From Gammaproteobacteria bacterium (lineage in GTDB: Bacteria > Pseudomonadota > Gammaproteobacteria > HK1), in assembly GCA_012103455.1 (NCBI GenBank), contig WLWT01000001.1:3541288-3605287 (forward strand): 64,000 nt of DNA, given 5' to 3'. Shown here one piece after another: positions 1 through 8,719 of the stretch. The translations under genes and the position numbers were made by a program. The notes under the pieces are model-generated. The model saw nothing but the letters and a program-made list of their open reading frames with translations. It did no database searches and was not told the origin of the DNA. Each line of letters opens with the position of its first letter. The first letter of the stretch is position 1.

Positions 1-42
1 CTCGACCCGCGCAAGAACGACGCGCCCGCGAAAAAGAACTAA
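1..42 (+). CDS. C-terminal end of an unidentified protein (partial)
   Basis: The first 14 codons of the window form an open frame ending LDPRKNDAPAKKN and a TAA stop. The tail is charged and Lys/Ala/Pro-rich, as is common at protein C-termini. The body of the gene lies outside the window, so no function can be given. It is the only plus-strand coding sequence in the first 10 kb and converges with the minus-strand operon to its right. Confidence 0.4.
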   Translation, partial: LDPRKNDAPAKKN

Positions 43-70
43 CCGGGCTGATCGATCAAGCGGCTGGCCG

Positions 71-160
71 GTTAGGGTCCGTCCGAAAAGTGTCCGTCCG
101 AAAACTGGGCTCCTGCCGAGCATTCGGAACGGAAACTGAAAATTGCGATTTCCAGTTTCC
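71..160 (+). repeat. Small repeat element, copy 1 (GTTAG end plus hairpin)
   Basis: The element starts with GTTAGGGTCCGTCCGAAAA (71-89), whose last 15 bases are immediately repeated almost exactly (90-104). It ends with a 30-nt hairpin (131-160) whose arms GGAAACTG/CAGTTTCC enclose AAAATTGCGATTTC. A second copy with different but still complementary arms and the same interior lies at 10821-10937 in the opposite orientation. Compensatory arm change indicates a structured element. It is probably a mobile palindrome or structured RNA; the role is unknown. Confidence 0.55.
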
Positions 161-227
161 TTAGCCGCGGAGCGAGCCCTCCAGCATCTCTAGGTGCCAG
201 CATCTCTTGGTGGTTGTGCGTTCCGGA

Positions 228-650
228 CTAATTGTTAGCCTTTTGGCGAGCTGCCGAGATCTGCTCGTTAGTCATCTTGCCTTCCAGACGCCGGCGCCAC
301 GGAACAAGGTAGTTCGCCCCCCCGTCAATGGCCATCGTGAGCCATCCGTGGGCTTCCACCAAATCCTTGTGTTGCCCGTCGCCGGCCTGCATATGCACCA
401 TCTTGTAGAGCATCTTTCCGGCCAGGAAACCGGCTTCCTTGGAACGCACGGCCCACCTGCGAGCCTCTGTATAGTCACCCGCTTCACGCGCTTTGTCATA
501 CGCTTCCCGGCCGACGACGTACATGGCTCTAGGATCCCCGTTTTCGGCCGCGCAACGCATGCCTTCGGGGAGCGGCGGGCATTTGTTTGCCGCGTTCGCG
601 TTCGCCATGACGACCGCCGCTAGGCCGAGTCCCAAGGTCATCTTCCACAT
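228..650 (-). CDS. Secreted Sel1-like repeat protein
   Basis: A 140-residue protein with an N-terminal signal peptide (hydrophobic MTLGLGLAAVVMANANA, likely cleavage after ANA). It then carries Sel1/TPR-like helical repeats: residues such as GDPRAMYVVGREAYDKAREAGDY and AHGWLTMAIDGGA show the usual small-residue spacing. Such proteins act as periplasmic scaffolds. It sits 131 bp downstream of the BatD-like gene and is probably the last member of that operon or a separate unit; AGAGGAGA about 10 nt upstream serves as ribosome binding site. It ends in TAG. The specific partner is unknown. Confidence 0.65.
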   Translation of the reverse strand: MWKMTLGLGLAAVVMANANAANKCPPLPEGMRCAAENGDPRAMYVVGREAYDKAREAGDYTEARRWAVRSKEAGFLAGKMLYKMVHMQAGDGQHKDLVEAHGWLTMAIDGGANYLVPWRRRLEGKMTNEQISAARQKANN

Positions 651-781
651 AGCTGGAATTCTCCTCTAACGTTAAGTTCAAGCCGCGGAGTGTTCATTGA
701 ACGAACGCTCGAAGACCTCCGATATTAACGGCACAATTGAGCCAGTCCAAGTCCGCGAGCGGTACAGCAGCCAACCCACCC

Positions 782-2113
782 TCATCTCAGGTATAGCGCT
801 CGGGCCACACCTGGACCCACGGTGCGCCACCAGTCGTGCAATCGGCGCCGGCGCGCGGCCCAGATGAGACGAACGGCTGTCCGTTTGGCGTTGAATGTCC
901 GTGCGGAGTTGCCAAAGAGCGTCTCGTGCATCTTCGTCACCTGACCTGCGGCGCGAGGACCGAGCGATGCGATGCGGCCCTGGTCCACAGGAACGCGGGG
1001 CCCGAACGTTCGACCGCCCCATTCGAGAAACGAAGCGTAGAAGTCGAGCGGCGAACGGGCGCGGCCCGCAGCGCGCCACAATCGCCAGTCGGCGCGACCG
1101 GGAAGGGCGTGCCACAGAGCGATTCCCGCGAGCGCAAGTAGCCCCGTTAACGGCGCAGCGAGCACTGCTATCAAGCCCAGCCGCTTTGCCTTATGTTCCG
1201 TGTAGGCCTGCTCGCGTAGCCGTTGCCGGTGCTTCGCTGCGCCCCTCAACATCGGTTCTACCCGCTGACGCGGCGCGGTGACTTGTTCGGCGCGCCCCTG
1301 CTCGGGGTCCCAGTAAACGAACGGGACGGCGTCTATGTAGGTGACGGCGTCGGTATCGATGAAAATGTTCCAAGTCTGCTCCAGGTGAGCGGTCAATCCT
1401 GATTCCGTCTTCTCCGTGCTGATGGCAGTCTCAGTATTAAGCACGCGGTAGCCAGTGTTCGACGCAAGGCGCAGCTCCGGTAACTCCTCGGCTTTGACCC
1501 CCATCACGGTGAGTACGATTTTCCGTTGCACAGTATCGCCGGGGTGGACCGTGGCGATGTCTGGCGTCCAGGCTTCCTCGATGTCTACCTGTCGCGACAC
1601 CACCCACGTTGTGGCAGGGAAGTCCGCCGGTGGCCCATGAACAGTGAGGCGCCGAGGAGGATGGATTTCCTTGAATTCGAAGTGGCGGCCGTCGCGTGAC
1701 AGAGCAACGCCGGTCACCGTAATGGCCGCTATGGTGAGGGCGCCGGTCCGCAGCGGCACGATGGCTAATCGCGTCTGATGGCTGTAGCCTTTTCCACCGA
1801 ACATGTTGATTTGCAGGGTGTGTGGGCGGATGAGGGTCTGCGTACGCGCGTCTTCAATGTCGGGGAGTTCGAGCCTAAGCCGGGTGAACGGATCCGATGA
1901 CACGAAGCGGACATCCATGACAATTTCACCGCCCACGTACGCCCCGTGCGAGACGATCGACTTCGGGTCGATGGTCACGGTGAACCAACGCCGCTGCGGC
2001 TCGCCCGCGCTTCCAACTGCGCCTTGGCCCTGCTGTGCGTGGGCCGCGCCGATCAGCGCACACAGACCGACGGCTATGGTGCGGGCTATCAGCCGGGCGA
2101 AAAACCGGCTCAT
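782..2113 (-). CDS. BatD-like membrane protein of the MoxR/VWA cluster
   Basis: A 443-residue protein with a signal peptide (about residues 1-26, ending GAAHAQ). Beta-rich extracytoplasmic domains typical of BatD follow (PGDTVQRKIVLTVMGVKAEELPEL region). One transmembrane helix lies near residue 310 (LIAVLAAPLTGLLALAGIALW), followed by a basic cytoplasmic tail. Its ATG overlaps the stop of the preceding TPR gene (ATGA), so translation is coupled. BatD proteins occur with MoxR ATPases and VWA proteins and are thought to help assemble or activate periplasmic enzymes. In a methanol-dehydrogenase-type cluster it may correspond to MxaA, but identity is too low to name it. Confidence 0.7.
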   Translation of the reverse strand: MSRFFARLIARTIAVGLCALIGAAHAQQGQGAVGSAGEPQRRWFTVTIDPKSIVSHGAYVGGEIVMDVRFVSSDPFTRLRLELPDIEDARTQTLIRPHTLQINMFGGKGYSHQTRLAIVPLRTGALTIAAITVTGVALSRDGRHFEFKEIHPPRRLTVHGPPADFPATTWVVSRQVDIEEAWTPDIATVHPGDTVQRKIVLTVMGVKAEELPELRLASNTGYRVLNTETAISTEKTESGLTAHLEQTWNIFIDTDAVTYIDAVPFVYWDPEQGRAEQVTAPRQRVEPMLRGAAKHRQRLREQAYTEHKAKRLGLIAVLAAPLTGLLALAGIALWHALPGRADWRLWRAAGRARSPLDFYASFLEWGGRTFGPRVPVDQGRIASLGPRAAGQVTKMHETLFGNSARTFNAKRTAVRLIWAARRRRLHDWWRTVGPGVARALYLR

Positions 2114-2919
2114 TGCCTTACCCCCCCCAGCCTCGTTTCATACGCTGCCATAAGGCGTGCCCGCAGGACTTTCTTCGGATCATCGCGAATCTCGCGAAGC
2201 AGGATCTCCGCCGGCCGCGCACTGCTCCGTTGTTTCAAGTCAACGGTGCCGACAATTCTGCTCTTGTCCCGGTCTTCCTCCTCACTGGCCACTCCCACCG
2301 CGCCGGCGCTGCCGGTTTCACCGGTTGAGTTCTCCGGCTTCGCCGGATTCTTTGTGTCGGTCTCGCCCGCCTCGTCAGTGTCACTTGTATTGCCCGCCGT
2401 GTCGCTCTGCTCGCTCTCGCGGGCCTGTGTGGACTGAGGTGTGCTCTCTTGTGGAATCGCCGATTGCGGTTCGGCGGACTCCGGCGGAAGCTGCTCGGGT
2501 GGCGCGTCCATCGCCACGGGCTGCCCCATTGGCGGTTCCGACGCCTGCCTGACCAGCGCCAGATTGTATTTCGCGTCAGCATGCTCCGGATCGAACCGGA
2601 GAACGCGGCCATAGGTTGCGGCCGCGTTCTCCCAGTCTCGTAGTTGCGCATAAGCATTGCCCAGGTTGTAGAGGCTCTCGACCGTGTCGTCCGATGCGAA
2701 GTCTCGGGAGGCTTGCGCGTAGCGGCCCGCGCGGTAAGCGGCAACGCCACGCCATCGAGTGTCGTCGAAGAACAGACGCGCCAGCTCCGGACGATGGTCA
2801 CGCAGAAATGCGAGGCCGATCTCGAAGTCCGTAGGCGGCCGATCGAAACGCGGCCAAAGCCAGGCGACGGCGATAGCCATGAGCGTGCCAGCGAACCAGA
2901 GAATAACCCGCCCAGTCAT
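2110..2919 (-). CDS. Membrane-anchored TPR protein (BatC/MxaK-like)
   Basis: A 269-residue protein with one N-terminal membrane helix (VILWFAGTLMAIAVAWLW). At least two TPR units follow (about residues 70-115: SLYNLGNAYAQLRDWENAAA and FDPEHADAKYNLALV). A long acidic Ser/Thr/Glu/Pro-rich low-complexity segment (about 130-235) and a short basic C-terminus complete it. Start and stop overlap both neighbours by four bases (ATGA). TPR proteins of this layout (BatC/BatE, MxaK) sit in the membrane with VWA partners. The acidic linker is probably periplasmic and disordered. Confidence 0.7.
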   Translation of the reverse strand: MTGRVILWFAGTLMAIAVAWLWPRFDRPPTDFEIGLAFLRDHRPELARLFFDDTRWRGVAAYRAGRYAQASRDFASDDTVESLYNLGNAYAQLRDWENAAATYGRVLRFDPEHADAKYNLALVRQASEPPMGQPVAMDAPPEQLPPESAEPQSAIPQESTPQSTQARESEQSDTAGNTSDTDEAGETDTKNPAKPENSTGETGSAGAVGVASEEEDRDKSRIVGTVDLKQRSSARPAEILLREIRDDPKKVLRARLMAAYETRLGGVRQ

Positions 2920-3773
2920 GCGGACCGGAGCCTTCTAAAGAACAGAATCCACAGCACCGTGGCGACGGCCACCAGCCAGTAACCGAGCGGGAAGTCGCCG
3001 CTGCGATCCGCATCGCGGATGACATCGGCCACCTCGTCATCCAAGGCCTCCAAGACCTCGGATAACGATTCGCCGTTCACCAATTGCGCGCCCGTGTGCT
3101 CCGCGTATGTTTCCCATCCCGGCGGGTGGGGCCGAGCTACAACCAATGCGCGCAACCAGGCCCCGGCCTTGGCCGAATCCGCCGGCGGCGCCAGGCCGCC
3201 AGTCAACAAAACGGTTTGTCCAACAATGACTCCGGCGCGCTCGAGCAACTGCTCCGAGTGGACGATCGCGATCCCCACGGCGCGGCCCGAAACGGGCATG
3301 AGCTCTGCGTCCAGCACTTGTAAGTAGCGATCGAGCTGAGCGCGATCCGTGGTCAATGGCACCACATCGAACGACTCCGCGCTAGCTGCCACCAAGGCCG
3401 TGGGTGTTTCGGGAGAAGCGTCCAAGATGCGGTACGCCAGCAGCCTTTGCTCCACTACATCCTCGCCCGCGCCGAGATCGACAGCGAGTACACGGCCCGC
3501 CAGGTTGCCATAGGCAGCGGGCGCACCGGAATCCAGCGTGGGTTCGGCCAGGCCGACCACCAACAACGTCCATAAGCTGGTCCAAAATGCCACCGGCAGG
3601 CGTGAATCCGATTTGACGCGCTGCGCCATGAACGATCGCATGGCGGCGTCAATCACCCGGCGCCAGTGTCCGGGCAGCCGCAGGCCGGTGCGGCCACCAC
3701 CGAGCCAACGCCAGGCCAAGAGCACGCCCGCCGGTACCAGCAGCCACAACGCCATGGGGTGGACGAAGGTCAT
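2916..3773 (-). CDS. Degenerate VWA-type membrane protein (MxaL/BatB-like)
   Basis: Read from the ATG at 3773, which overlaps the previous stop (ATGA), the protein has about 285 residues. Two N-terminal membrane segments (MALWLLVPAGVLLAWRWL and VAFWTSLWTLLVVGLAE) precede a VWA-like fold, and one C-terminal helix (YWLVAVATVLWILFF) ends it. The usual metal-site motif DxSxS is replaced by AVDLGAGED, so metal binding is probably lost. An upstream in-frame start would add 24 residues but lacks coupling. It is likely the second, non-metal-binding VWA partner of the next gene upstream. Confidence 0.7.
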   Translation of the reverse strand: MTFVHPMALWLLVPAGVLLAWRWLGGGRTGLRLPGHWRRVIDAAMRSFMAQRVKSDSRLPVAFWTSLWTLLVVGLAEPTLDSGAPAAYGNLAGRVLAVDLGAGEDVVEQRLLAYRILDASPETPTALVAASAESFDVVPLTTDRAQLDRYLQVLDAELMPVSGRAVGIAIVHSEQLLERAGVIVGQTVLLTGGLAPPADSAKAGAWLRALVVARPHPPGWETYAEHTGAQLVNGESLSEVLEALDDEVADVIRDADRSGDFPLGYWLVAVATVLWILFFRRLRSA

Positions 3774-4708
3774 GCCCGCCGTAGCTCGCGCCATACCAGG
3801 GCGGCCATGATGAGGAGTGCCGCACCAATCAAGTACGGTCCCCAATCCCGCTTCAGATGCTGTTCGTCTTCGGGCCGCACCGTGGGTTCAAGGCGGGTGA
3901 TGGCGTTGGAGGTCGCGGCCAGATCGCTGGTCGATTTTGCCCAGAAAAGTTGCCCACCGGTGCTCTGGGCAATAGTGCGCAGGATGGCCGCGCCATCCGC
4001 CTCGATCTTCGACGAGAAGCCGATGGTGTGAATGCGAATCCCTCGTGCCGCGGCCAGGTCCGCCGCGTCAGGACCGGTCAATTCACCGGAGTTGTCCTCA
4101 CCATCGGACAACAATACCAGTACGCGCGTGCCAGTTTGCTGCTTGTCGAAGGACTTGATCGCCAGCCCGATGGCCCGTCCCAGATCCGTGCGGTGACCGG
4201 ACAGCCCGATCCTCAGCTCATGCAGCACGGCGGCCACGGCTTCCAGATCGTAGCTGAGTGGCGACACCAGGTAGGCCTCGTGGCCGTAGGCGATGAGACC
4301 GATCCGATCGCCTGTGCGTGATTTGATGAACTTTCCAAGCCTGTCGCTCACTACCGAATGCCGCGATACGCCGCGCCCGTCGAGCACCATGTCTTGCTCC
4401 TCCATGCTGGCGCTCAAGTCGATGGCAATCATGAGGTCTCGGCCCGTGGGGGCGAGTAAAGCGGAATGACGACTGTATGGACCGGTCAGCGCCAGCACCA
4501 GCAGCAGCCATCCAAGAACTTTCAGCCACACGTCCTCCGGCGCATTGCGCGATTGACGCTGACCGTGCGTTGACAACCCGACGATGAGTTGCCGAACGGG
4601 CAGGGGTACCGGCAGTGCGGAGTGGGCGGCCAAGGGCGGCAGCAATCGCCAGGCTAACCACGGAATGGGCAGCGCCGCGAACACCCAGGGGTGCAAGAAC
4701 TCGATCAT
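3770..4708 (-). CDS. VWA domain membrane protein (BatA/MxaC-like)
   Basis: The start was placed at 4708 (MIEFLHPWVF), overlapping the stop of the DUF4381 gene by ATGA; a longer reading frame exists but lies inside that neighbour. About 312 residues: an N-terminal helix, a second helix near residues 62-78, then a VWA domain with an intact metal-ion-dependent adhesion site. The site shows DLSAS at about 97-101, a Thr in GHRTD, and Asp in LLSDGEDN. A C-terminal helix (YLIGAALLIMAALVW) follows. The layout matches BatA/BatB and MxaC/MxaL proteins, partners of MoxR ATPases in enzyme maturation or envelope stress. Confidence 0.8.
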   Translation of the reverse strand: MIEFLHPWVFAALPIPWLAWRLLPPLAAHSALPVPLPVRQLIVGLSTHGQRQSRNAPEDVWLKVLGWLLLVLALTGPYSRHSALLAPTGRDLMIAIDLSASMEEQDMVLDGRGVSRHSVVSDRLGKFIKSRTGDRIGLIAYGHEAYLVSPLSYDLEAVAAVLHELRIGLSGHRTDLGRAIGLAIKSFDKQQTGTRVLVLLSDGEDNSGELTGPDAADLAAARGIRIHTIGFSSKIEADGAAILRTIAQSTGGQLFWAKSTSDLAATSNAITRLEPTVRPEDEQHLKRDWGPYLIGAALLIMAALVWRELRRA

Positions 4709-5079
4709 CGCCGCAACTGCTCGCGCAAGAATGCGACGAATTGCGAGCGTTGTTCGGTGGTGATGTGCTCCGGCCGGTGGAATGCCACGGCTGGCAATGC
4801 CACCGCTTGGTTGGAGCGCGCGGAGAGTCCTTGCGCGAAGGTCAGCAGACGGGCCCACTGCTCGGAAGCGTCCGTTTCGGTGAGGATATGGGCAAGGTCG
4901 GCGCGCGCCAATGCCCGCCAGCGCCGTGCACGCCAGACCCGAGCCGCGATGATGGCGAGCACAAACAGCGCAAACGCCACGATGGGCCAGAGCGCAAAGT
5001 CGAAGGCGCTGGACGCGGCGCCGATTTCGCCCGGAATGTGAATATCGCGTAGCCGGGCCAGGATTTCGTCTTCTTTCAT
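4705..5079 (-). CDS. DUF4381 family membrane protein
   Basis: A 124-residue protein. A short N-terminal segment includes the family-typical LRDIHIPGEIG. One transmembrane helix (ALWPIVAFALFVLAIIAARVW) is followed by a cytoplasmic helical tail ending FVAFLREQLRR. This is the DUF4381 pattern, a small protein found between DUF58 and VWA genes in MoxR clusters. Its function is not established; in methanol dehydrogenase clusters a gene at this place is called mxaA or mxaK in some species. Overlaps both neighbours by ATGA. Confidence 0.75.
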   Translation of the reverse strand: MKEDEILARLRDIHIPGEIGAASSAFDFALWPIVAFALFVLAIIAARVWRARRWRALARADLAHILTETDASEQWARLLTFAQGLSARSNQAVALPAVAFHRPEHITTEQRSQFVAFLREQLRR

Positions 5080-5987
5080 CGCCCCCGCCCCGGGATCAAA
5101 TGCCCGTGCCTGGCGACTTCGGTGATGCGCCAGCCGTCGCTGATGAGCCTGCGGCGCAACTCGCTTCTGAGTTCGCTCACCACCCTTTCGTGCGCATCGG
5201 CTTCGCCCCCCGCGATGGTTGCTACATTGCGGTTGTCGTCCTGGTGGCTCTGATAGGGGTAGCGCCCGGCCGGCATGGGGCGGTGAAAAAGCCAGTCTTC
5301 CACAATGATTGCGCGGAACTGGCGAATGGCAATCAGGCCGCGAACGGGATCTCGCAAAGCCTCGGCGTCACCAAAATCACTGAACAGGCAAATCTCATCG
5401 CCCGAGCCGAGGGAGCCGCTGGCTGCGTCGATGGCGCCCGCCGGCAGGGTCGGGTTCGCCAAGGGCGTATCACCCCGCGCCAACGCCTCGCGATAACCGT
5501 CTTCCAGATGTTTGAAAAGGTACAGAACATGTAACCGTCCGCGGCGCGGGCGCACCTGGATGCCATCCGGCACGACGATCAAACCAACAGGTTCTTGGAG
5601 AATGAATGCTTCCCAGGCCAGTTGTGCCGCCAGTAGTGCGGCTGTCTTGGCCATGGGCCGCATCTGCGTTCCAAAGAACAGATGCGAGCGAAAATCGACG
5701 ATCAGCATGCGGGCGATGTGCGACTCTGCCACGAAGCGTTTCATCTGTGCGCGTCCAGTGCGCGCCGTCGCCCGCCAGTCCATCCAGCGAATGTCGTCGC
5801 CCGGCGTATATGGCCCGATGCTATCCAGATCGGAACCTTGCGCACGGCGGCGGCCAGGACGCATGCCGGTGGGAAACCGCTCGCCCGGCATCAATCGCCC
5901 GCCCACATGCGCAGGGCGCATCGCCATCATTTCACCGAGTGTCAGTTCGGCTGCATCGGGTGCGCGGACTCGCCGTGGCTTGCGCAT
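5076..5987 (-). CDS. DUF58 protein (MxaS-like)
   Basis: Read from ATG 5987, four bases after the MoxR stop, the protein has about 303 residues. It shows the DUF58 signature: GRRRAQGSDLDSIGPYTPGDDIRWMDW, followed by a VWA-like core (ARMLIVDFRSHLFFG). The first Asp of the metal motif is kept, but the Ser pair is not obvious. DUF58 proteins accompany MoxR AAA ATPases and are thought to be their direct partners; in methylotrophs the orthologue is MxaS. A longer frame starting at 6062 would run into moxR and is not preferred. Confidence 0.8.
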   Translation of the reverse strand: MRKPRRVRAPDAAELTLGEMMAMRPAHVGGRLMPGERFPTGMRPGRRRAQGSDLDSIGPYTPGDDIRWMDWRATARTGRAQMKRFVAESHIARMLIVDFRSHLFFGTQMRPMAKTAALLAAQLAWEAFILQEPVGLIVVPDGIQVRPRRGRLHVLYLFKHLEDGYREALARGDTPLANPTLPAGAIDAASGSLGSGDEICLFSDFGDAEALRDPVRGLIAIRQFRAIIVEDWLFHRPMPAGRYPYQSHQDDNRNVATIAGGEADAHERVVSELRSELRRRLISDGWRITEVARHGHLIPGRGR

Positions 5988-5991
5988 ACCC

Positions 5992-6972
5992 TCAAACCAC
6001 GGAGACTTGCTCGACCAAACGGGCCACGACTTCGTCCGCCGTGACACCGTCCGCTTGTGCACGGTAGTTGAGCCCCATGCGGTGGCGTAGCACGTTGCCG
6101 GCCAACGCGGCCACGTCTTCCGGCAGCACGTGGTCCCGTTCCATCAACCAGGCGCGGGCCTGGGCTGTGCGGCCAAGCGCCACGGATCCGCGCGGACTCA
6201 CCGGATGCGAGAGGTGTTCGCCCACACCGTCGAGTTCTTCCGGGTCGCCCCGGGTGCCGGAGATGAGACGCACGATGTAGTTGCGAATGGGCTCGGAAAG
6301 ATGCACGTCCAGCACATCACGGCGTGCTTGCACCAGAACGGACTTGGAGATTGGCGGTGCGCGCTCTCTTGCGTCGTCTTGATGCGTGACCTCGTTCAAG
6401 ACCAGGTCGAGGATATCCCGCTCCGCCGACATGTCCGGATAATCGACGGTGACGTGAAGCAGAAATCTATCCAGTTGCGCCTGCGGTAAATCCCATGTTC
6501 CTTCATGTTCGATGGGATTTTGCGTGGCGACCACAAAAAACGGCGGAGCTAGCGCCAGGCTTTCCGTACCGGTGGTGACTTGGCGTTCTTCCATGGCTTC
6601 TAGAAGTGCCGATTGCACTTTGGCGGGTGCACGGTTGATCTCGTCGGCCAAGATGAAATTGCCGAATATAGGGCCCGGTTGAAAATCGAATTTATGCGCT
6701 CCGGAATCGTAGATCCACGAGCCTGTCAAGTCCGACGGCAAGAGATCCGGCGTGAACTGAATGCGGTTGAAGTCCCCTTCCATGGCCTGTGCAAGAAGCC
6801 GTGCGATGCGCGTCTTGGCCAATCCTGGTGCCCCTTCCAGCAATACATGCCCGTCAGCCAGAAGGCCTACCATTAAACTCAGGACGGTCGTGCTTTGGCC
6901 GATCATGAGAGACTCGAGTTGACCTCTCAAATTGGCGAATGAAGCTTGAATGGAGTGCGTGCCGGCACACAC
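5992..6972 (-). CDS. MoxR-family AAA+ ATPase (MxaR-like)
   Basis: A 326-residue AAA+ ATPase. Walker A is GAPGLAKT (about 47-54), Walker B is ILADEINRAP (about 107-116), sensor 1 is VVATQNPIEHEGTW, and the MoxR lid follows. Length is normal for the family. The start is GTG (6970-6972) with AAGGA upstream. MoxR proteins are chaperone-like ATPases that insert cofactors or activate complexes. As first gene of a tight operon with DUF58, DUF4381, VWA, TPR and BatD genes, and near pqqA, a role in activating a PQQ-dependent alcohol dehydrogenase is likely. No dehydrogenase gene is in the window. Confidence 0.88.
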   Translation of the reverse strand: MCAGTHSIQASFANLRGQLESLMIGQSTTVLSLMVGLLADGHVLLEGAPGLAKTRIARLLAQAMEGDFNRIQFTPDLLPSDLTGSWIYDSGAHKFDFQPGPIFGNFILADEINRAPAKVQSALLEAMEERQVTTGTESLALAPPFFVVATQNPIEHEGTWDLPQAQLDRFLLHVTVDYPDMSAERDILDLVLNEVTHQDDARERAPPISKSVLVQARRDVLDVHLSEPIRNYIVRLISGTRGDPEELDGVGEHLSHPVSPRGSVALGRTAQARAWLMERDHVLPEDVAALAGNVLRHRMGLNYRAQADGVTADEVVARLVEQVSVV

Positions 6973-7087
6973 CGATGTGTTTCCTTACCGGAAATCCGGA
7001 TCGTTTGGCGAAACGGAGATGGGCCAGCCGTTCAGGCTACCGTACGTTGAGGTGCAGGAAAAGGGTTGACTCATGGCGAGAATGGCA

Positions 7088-7168
7088 TGTGTCGCGACCA
7101 GTTGCGTGATTTTGCGCGAAGAATAGCGGGCTATTCGACAAGCAAAATCGCGCAACTGGGCCGACACA
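7088..7168. repeat. 81-nt long imperfect hairpin
   Basis: The two halves TGTGTCGCGACCAGTTGCG and CGCAACTGGGCCGACACA are inverted repeats. Pairing continues inward through GATTTTGC/GCAAAATC and AATAGC/GCTATT, giving arms of about 40 bases with few mismatches. It lies in the 346-bp gap between moxR and the response-regulator gene, about 115 bp upstream of the moxR start. There is no adjoining T-run typical of an intrinsic terminator. It may be a palindromic mobile repeat or an RNA element. The rest of this gap shows no gene. Confidence 0.55.
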
Positions 7169-7318
7169 GGTCGTTCGCAATAGGTTCATACCCTTTTTCC
7201 ATGGCCTCATTGGCCGCGTAGGCCAACACTCTTCGGCGAACAGGCTTTTAACAGGTGCGGTATGGATTGACGCTACGTATGCCTGCCAATCTCGATGACC
7301 TGCATCCCTCGGAGCTTC

Positions 7319-8719
7319 CTAGCCAAACGATTTGGGATCGATGGCGTGCTTGTGTAGCCGGTAGCACAACGCCATGCGGGTAACACCCAGATCGCGCGCG
7401 GCGCGCGTCACATTACCTTCCCAGCGCTGTAGCGCTGCCCGGATCATCATCGCTTCCGCGCCGACTAGAGTTAGCCCTTCCAATGAGTCCGCGCCGGCGG
7501 TGCCATCCCCGGAAGCCGATGACGGGTCGAGGTGCAGATCGCCCGCGCCAATTGCACCGCCCTGATGGAGCAGAACACTGCGATCAACGGTATTGACCAG
7601 CTCCCGAACATTACCGGGCCACAGGTGCCGAGCAAGAACATCCATTGCGCCGTCAGTGAATTGGGTGACGGGAACGCCGTAGCGCTGCGCGGCGGCCGCG
7701 GCGTAGTGGCGGACCAGTAGCGGCACGTCTTCTGTGCGCTCACGAAGCGCGGGGACGGACACGTTCAAGACGCTTAGCCGAAAGTAGAGATCTTCGCGGA
7801 ACGACCCGCTCGCAACCATGTCTTCCAGGTTGCGGTTGGTGGCGGCGATGAACCAGGCTCGCACGGCGCGCTCGCGCGTGTCGCCTACCCGGCGGTATTT
7901 GTGCCGCTCCAGGATGGCCAATAGGCGAGATTGCAGGTCGAGGGGAAGTTCGCCGATTTCATCCAGGAACAACGTGCCGCTGCCTGCCGCTTCCAACAGG
8001 CCCGCGCGCTCGCCGTGCGCACCGGTGAAGGCACCTTTGGCGTGCCCGAATAACTCCGCCTCGATGAGGTCGCGGGCGATGGCCGCGCAGTTCAGATGCA
8101 CGAACGGTTGTTCGCGCCGCGCGCTGCCGTGATGAAGAGCACGGGCGCACAGATCCTTGCCGGTTCCCGTTTCGCCCATGATCAGTATTGTTGGTGGCGC
8201 GCCTTTTGCGGCTGCGGCTAGCGCGCCAATGCGGCCTATTTGCGCTCTCAAAACTGTCATGACGGCGCTCGAACCCAGCAGCGTTGGACCGCCATCATCT
8301 TCTACCGGCGGTGACGGGACTGCGGCGGTAACCGGTTCGGCAAGTGCCAGAGCTCGTTCTATGCTATCCAGCAGATTATCGAGATCTATCGGCTTGGTGA
8401 GGTAGTCCACCGCCTGCTGTTTCATGGCTGTTACGGCGTCGGTCAAATCGCCGAAGGCCGTCAATACCACCACCGGTGTGTCAGCCAGGGCGCCTTGGCG
8501 CGCAGAGCTGAGAAAGTCCAGACCCGATCCATCCGGTAGGCGCATGTCGAGCACCACAAGATCCGGCTTTTTCTCCTCTAGGTACTGATTCGCATCCGAC
8601 AGGCTATGGGCCACGTCACACTGCAGTCCGGCCCGCTGCAAATGCTTACGCATGGCCCTCGCGAAGACGGCTTCGTCATCGACGACCAGGACGCTTCGCA
8701 TCTCACTTTGCTTATTCAA
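7319..8719 (-). CDS. NtrC-family sigma-54-dependent response regulator
   Basis: 466 residues in three domains. The receiver (about 8-125) has acidic DDE and phospho-acceptor Asp58 (VVLDMRLPDG) plus Lys in LTKP. The AAA+ sigma-54 activator domain (about 150-385) has Walker A GETGTGKD (182-189), the sigma-54-contact loop GAFTGA (229-234) and Walker B LFLDEIGELP. A Fis-type helix-turn-helix (about 432-462: NVTRAARDLGVTRMALCYRL) ends it. The gene overlaps the end-to-start region with the kinase by 8 bases, so the pair is co-transcribed. The nearest sigma-54 promoter is the one in front of pqqA, on the other side of the kinase, making pqqA the obvious candidate target. Confidence 0.92.
   Translation of the reverse strand: MNKQSEMRSVLVVDDEAVFARAMRKHLQRAGLQCDVAHSLSDANQYLEEKKPDLVVLDMRLPDGSGLDFLSSARQGALADTPVVVLTAFGDLTDAVTAMKQQAVDYLTKPIDLDNLLDSIERALALAEPVTAAVPSPPVEDDGGPTLLGSSAVMTVLRAQIGRIGALAAAAKGAPPTILIMGETGTGKDLCARALHHGSARREQPFVHLNCAAIARDLIEAELFGHAKGAFTGAHGERAGLLEAAGSGTLFLDEIGELPLDLQSRLLAILERHKYRRVGDTRERAVRAWFIAATNRNLEDMVASGSFREDLYFRLSVLNVSVPALRERTEDVPLLVRHYAAAAAQRYGVPVTQFTDGAMDVLARHLWPGNVRELVNTVDRSVLLHQGGAIGAGDLHLDPSSASGDGTAGADSLEGLTLVGAEAMMIRAALQRWEGNVTRAARDLGVTRMALCYRLHKHAIDPKSFG

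Noticed and set aside
207..623. Plus-strand 138-codon open frame opposite the Sel1-like gene
   Set aside because: It is the complement of a gene with a good signal peptide and Sel1 repeats; the plus frame has no family motif or ribosome site.
3857..4321. Plus-strand open frame of 154 codons
   Set aside because: It lies antisense to the VWA gene whose metal-site motif and operon coupling are clear; high GC makes long shadow frames common here.
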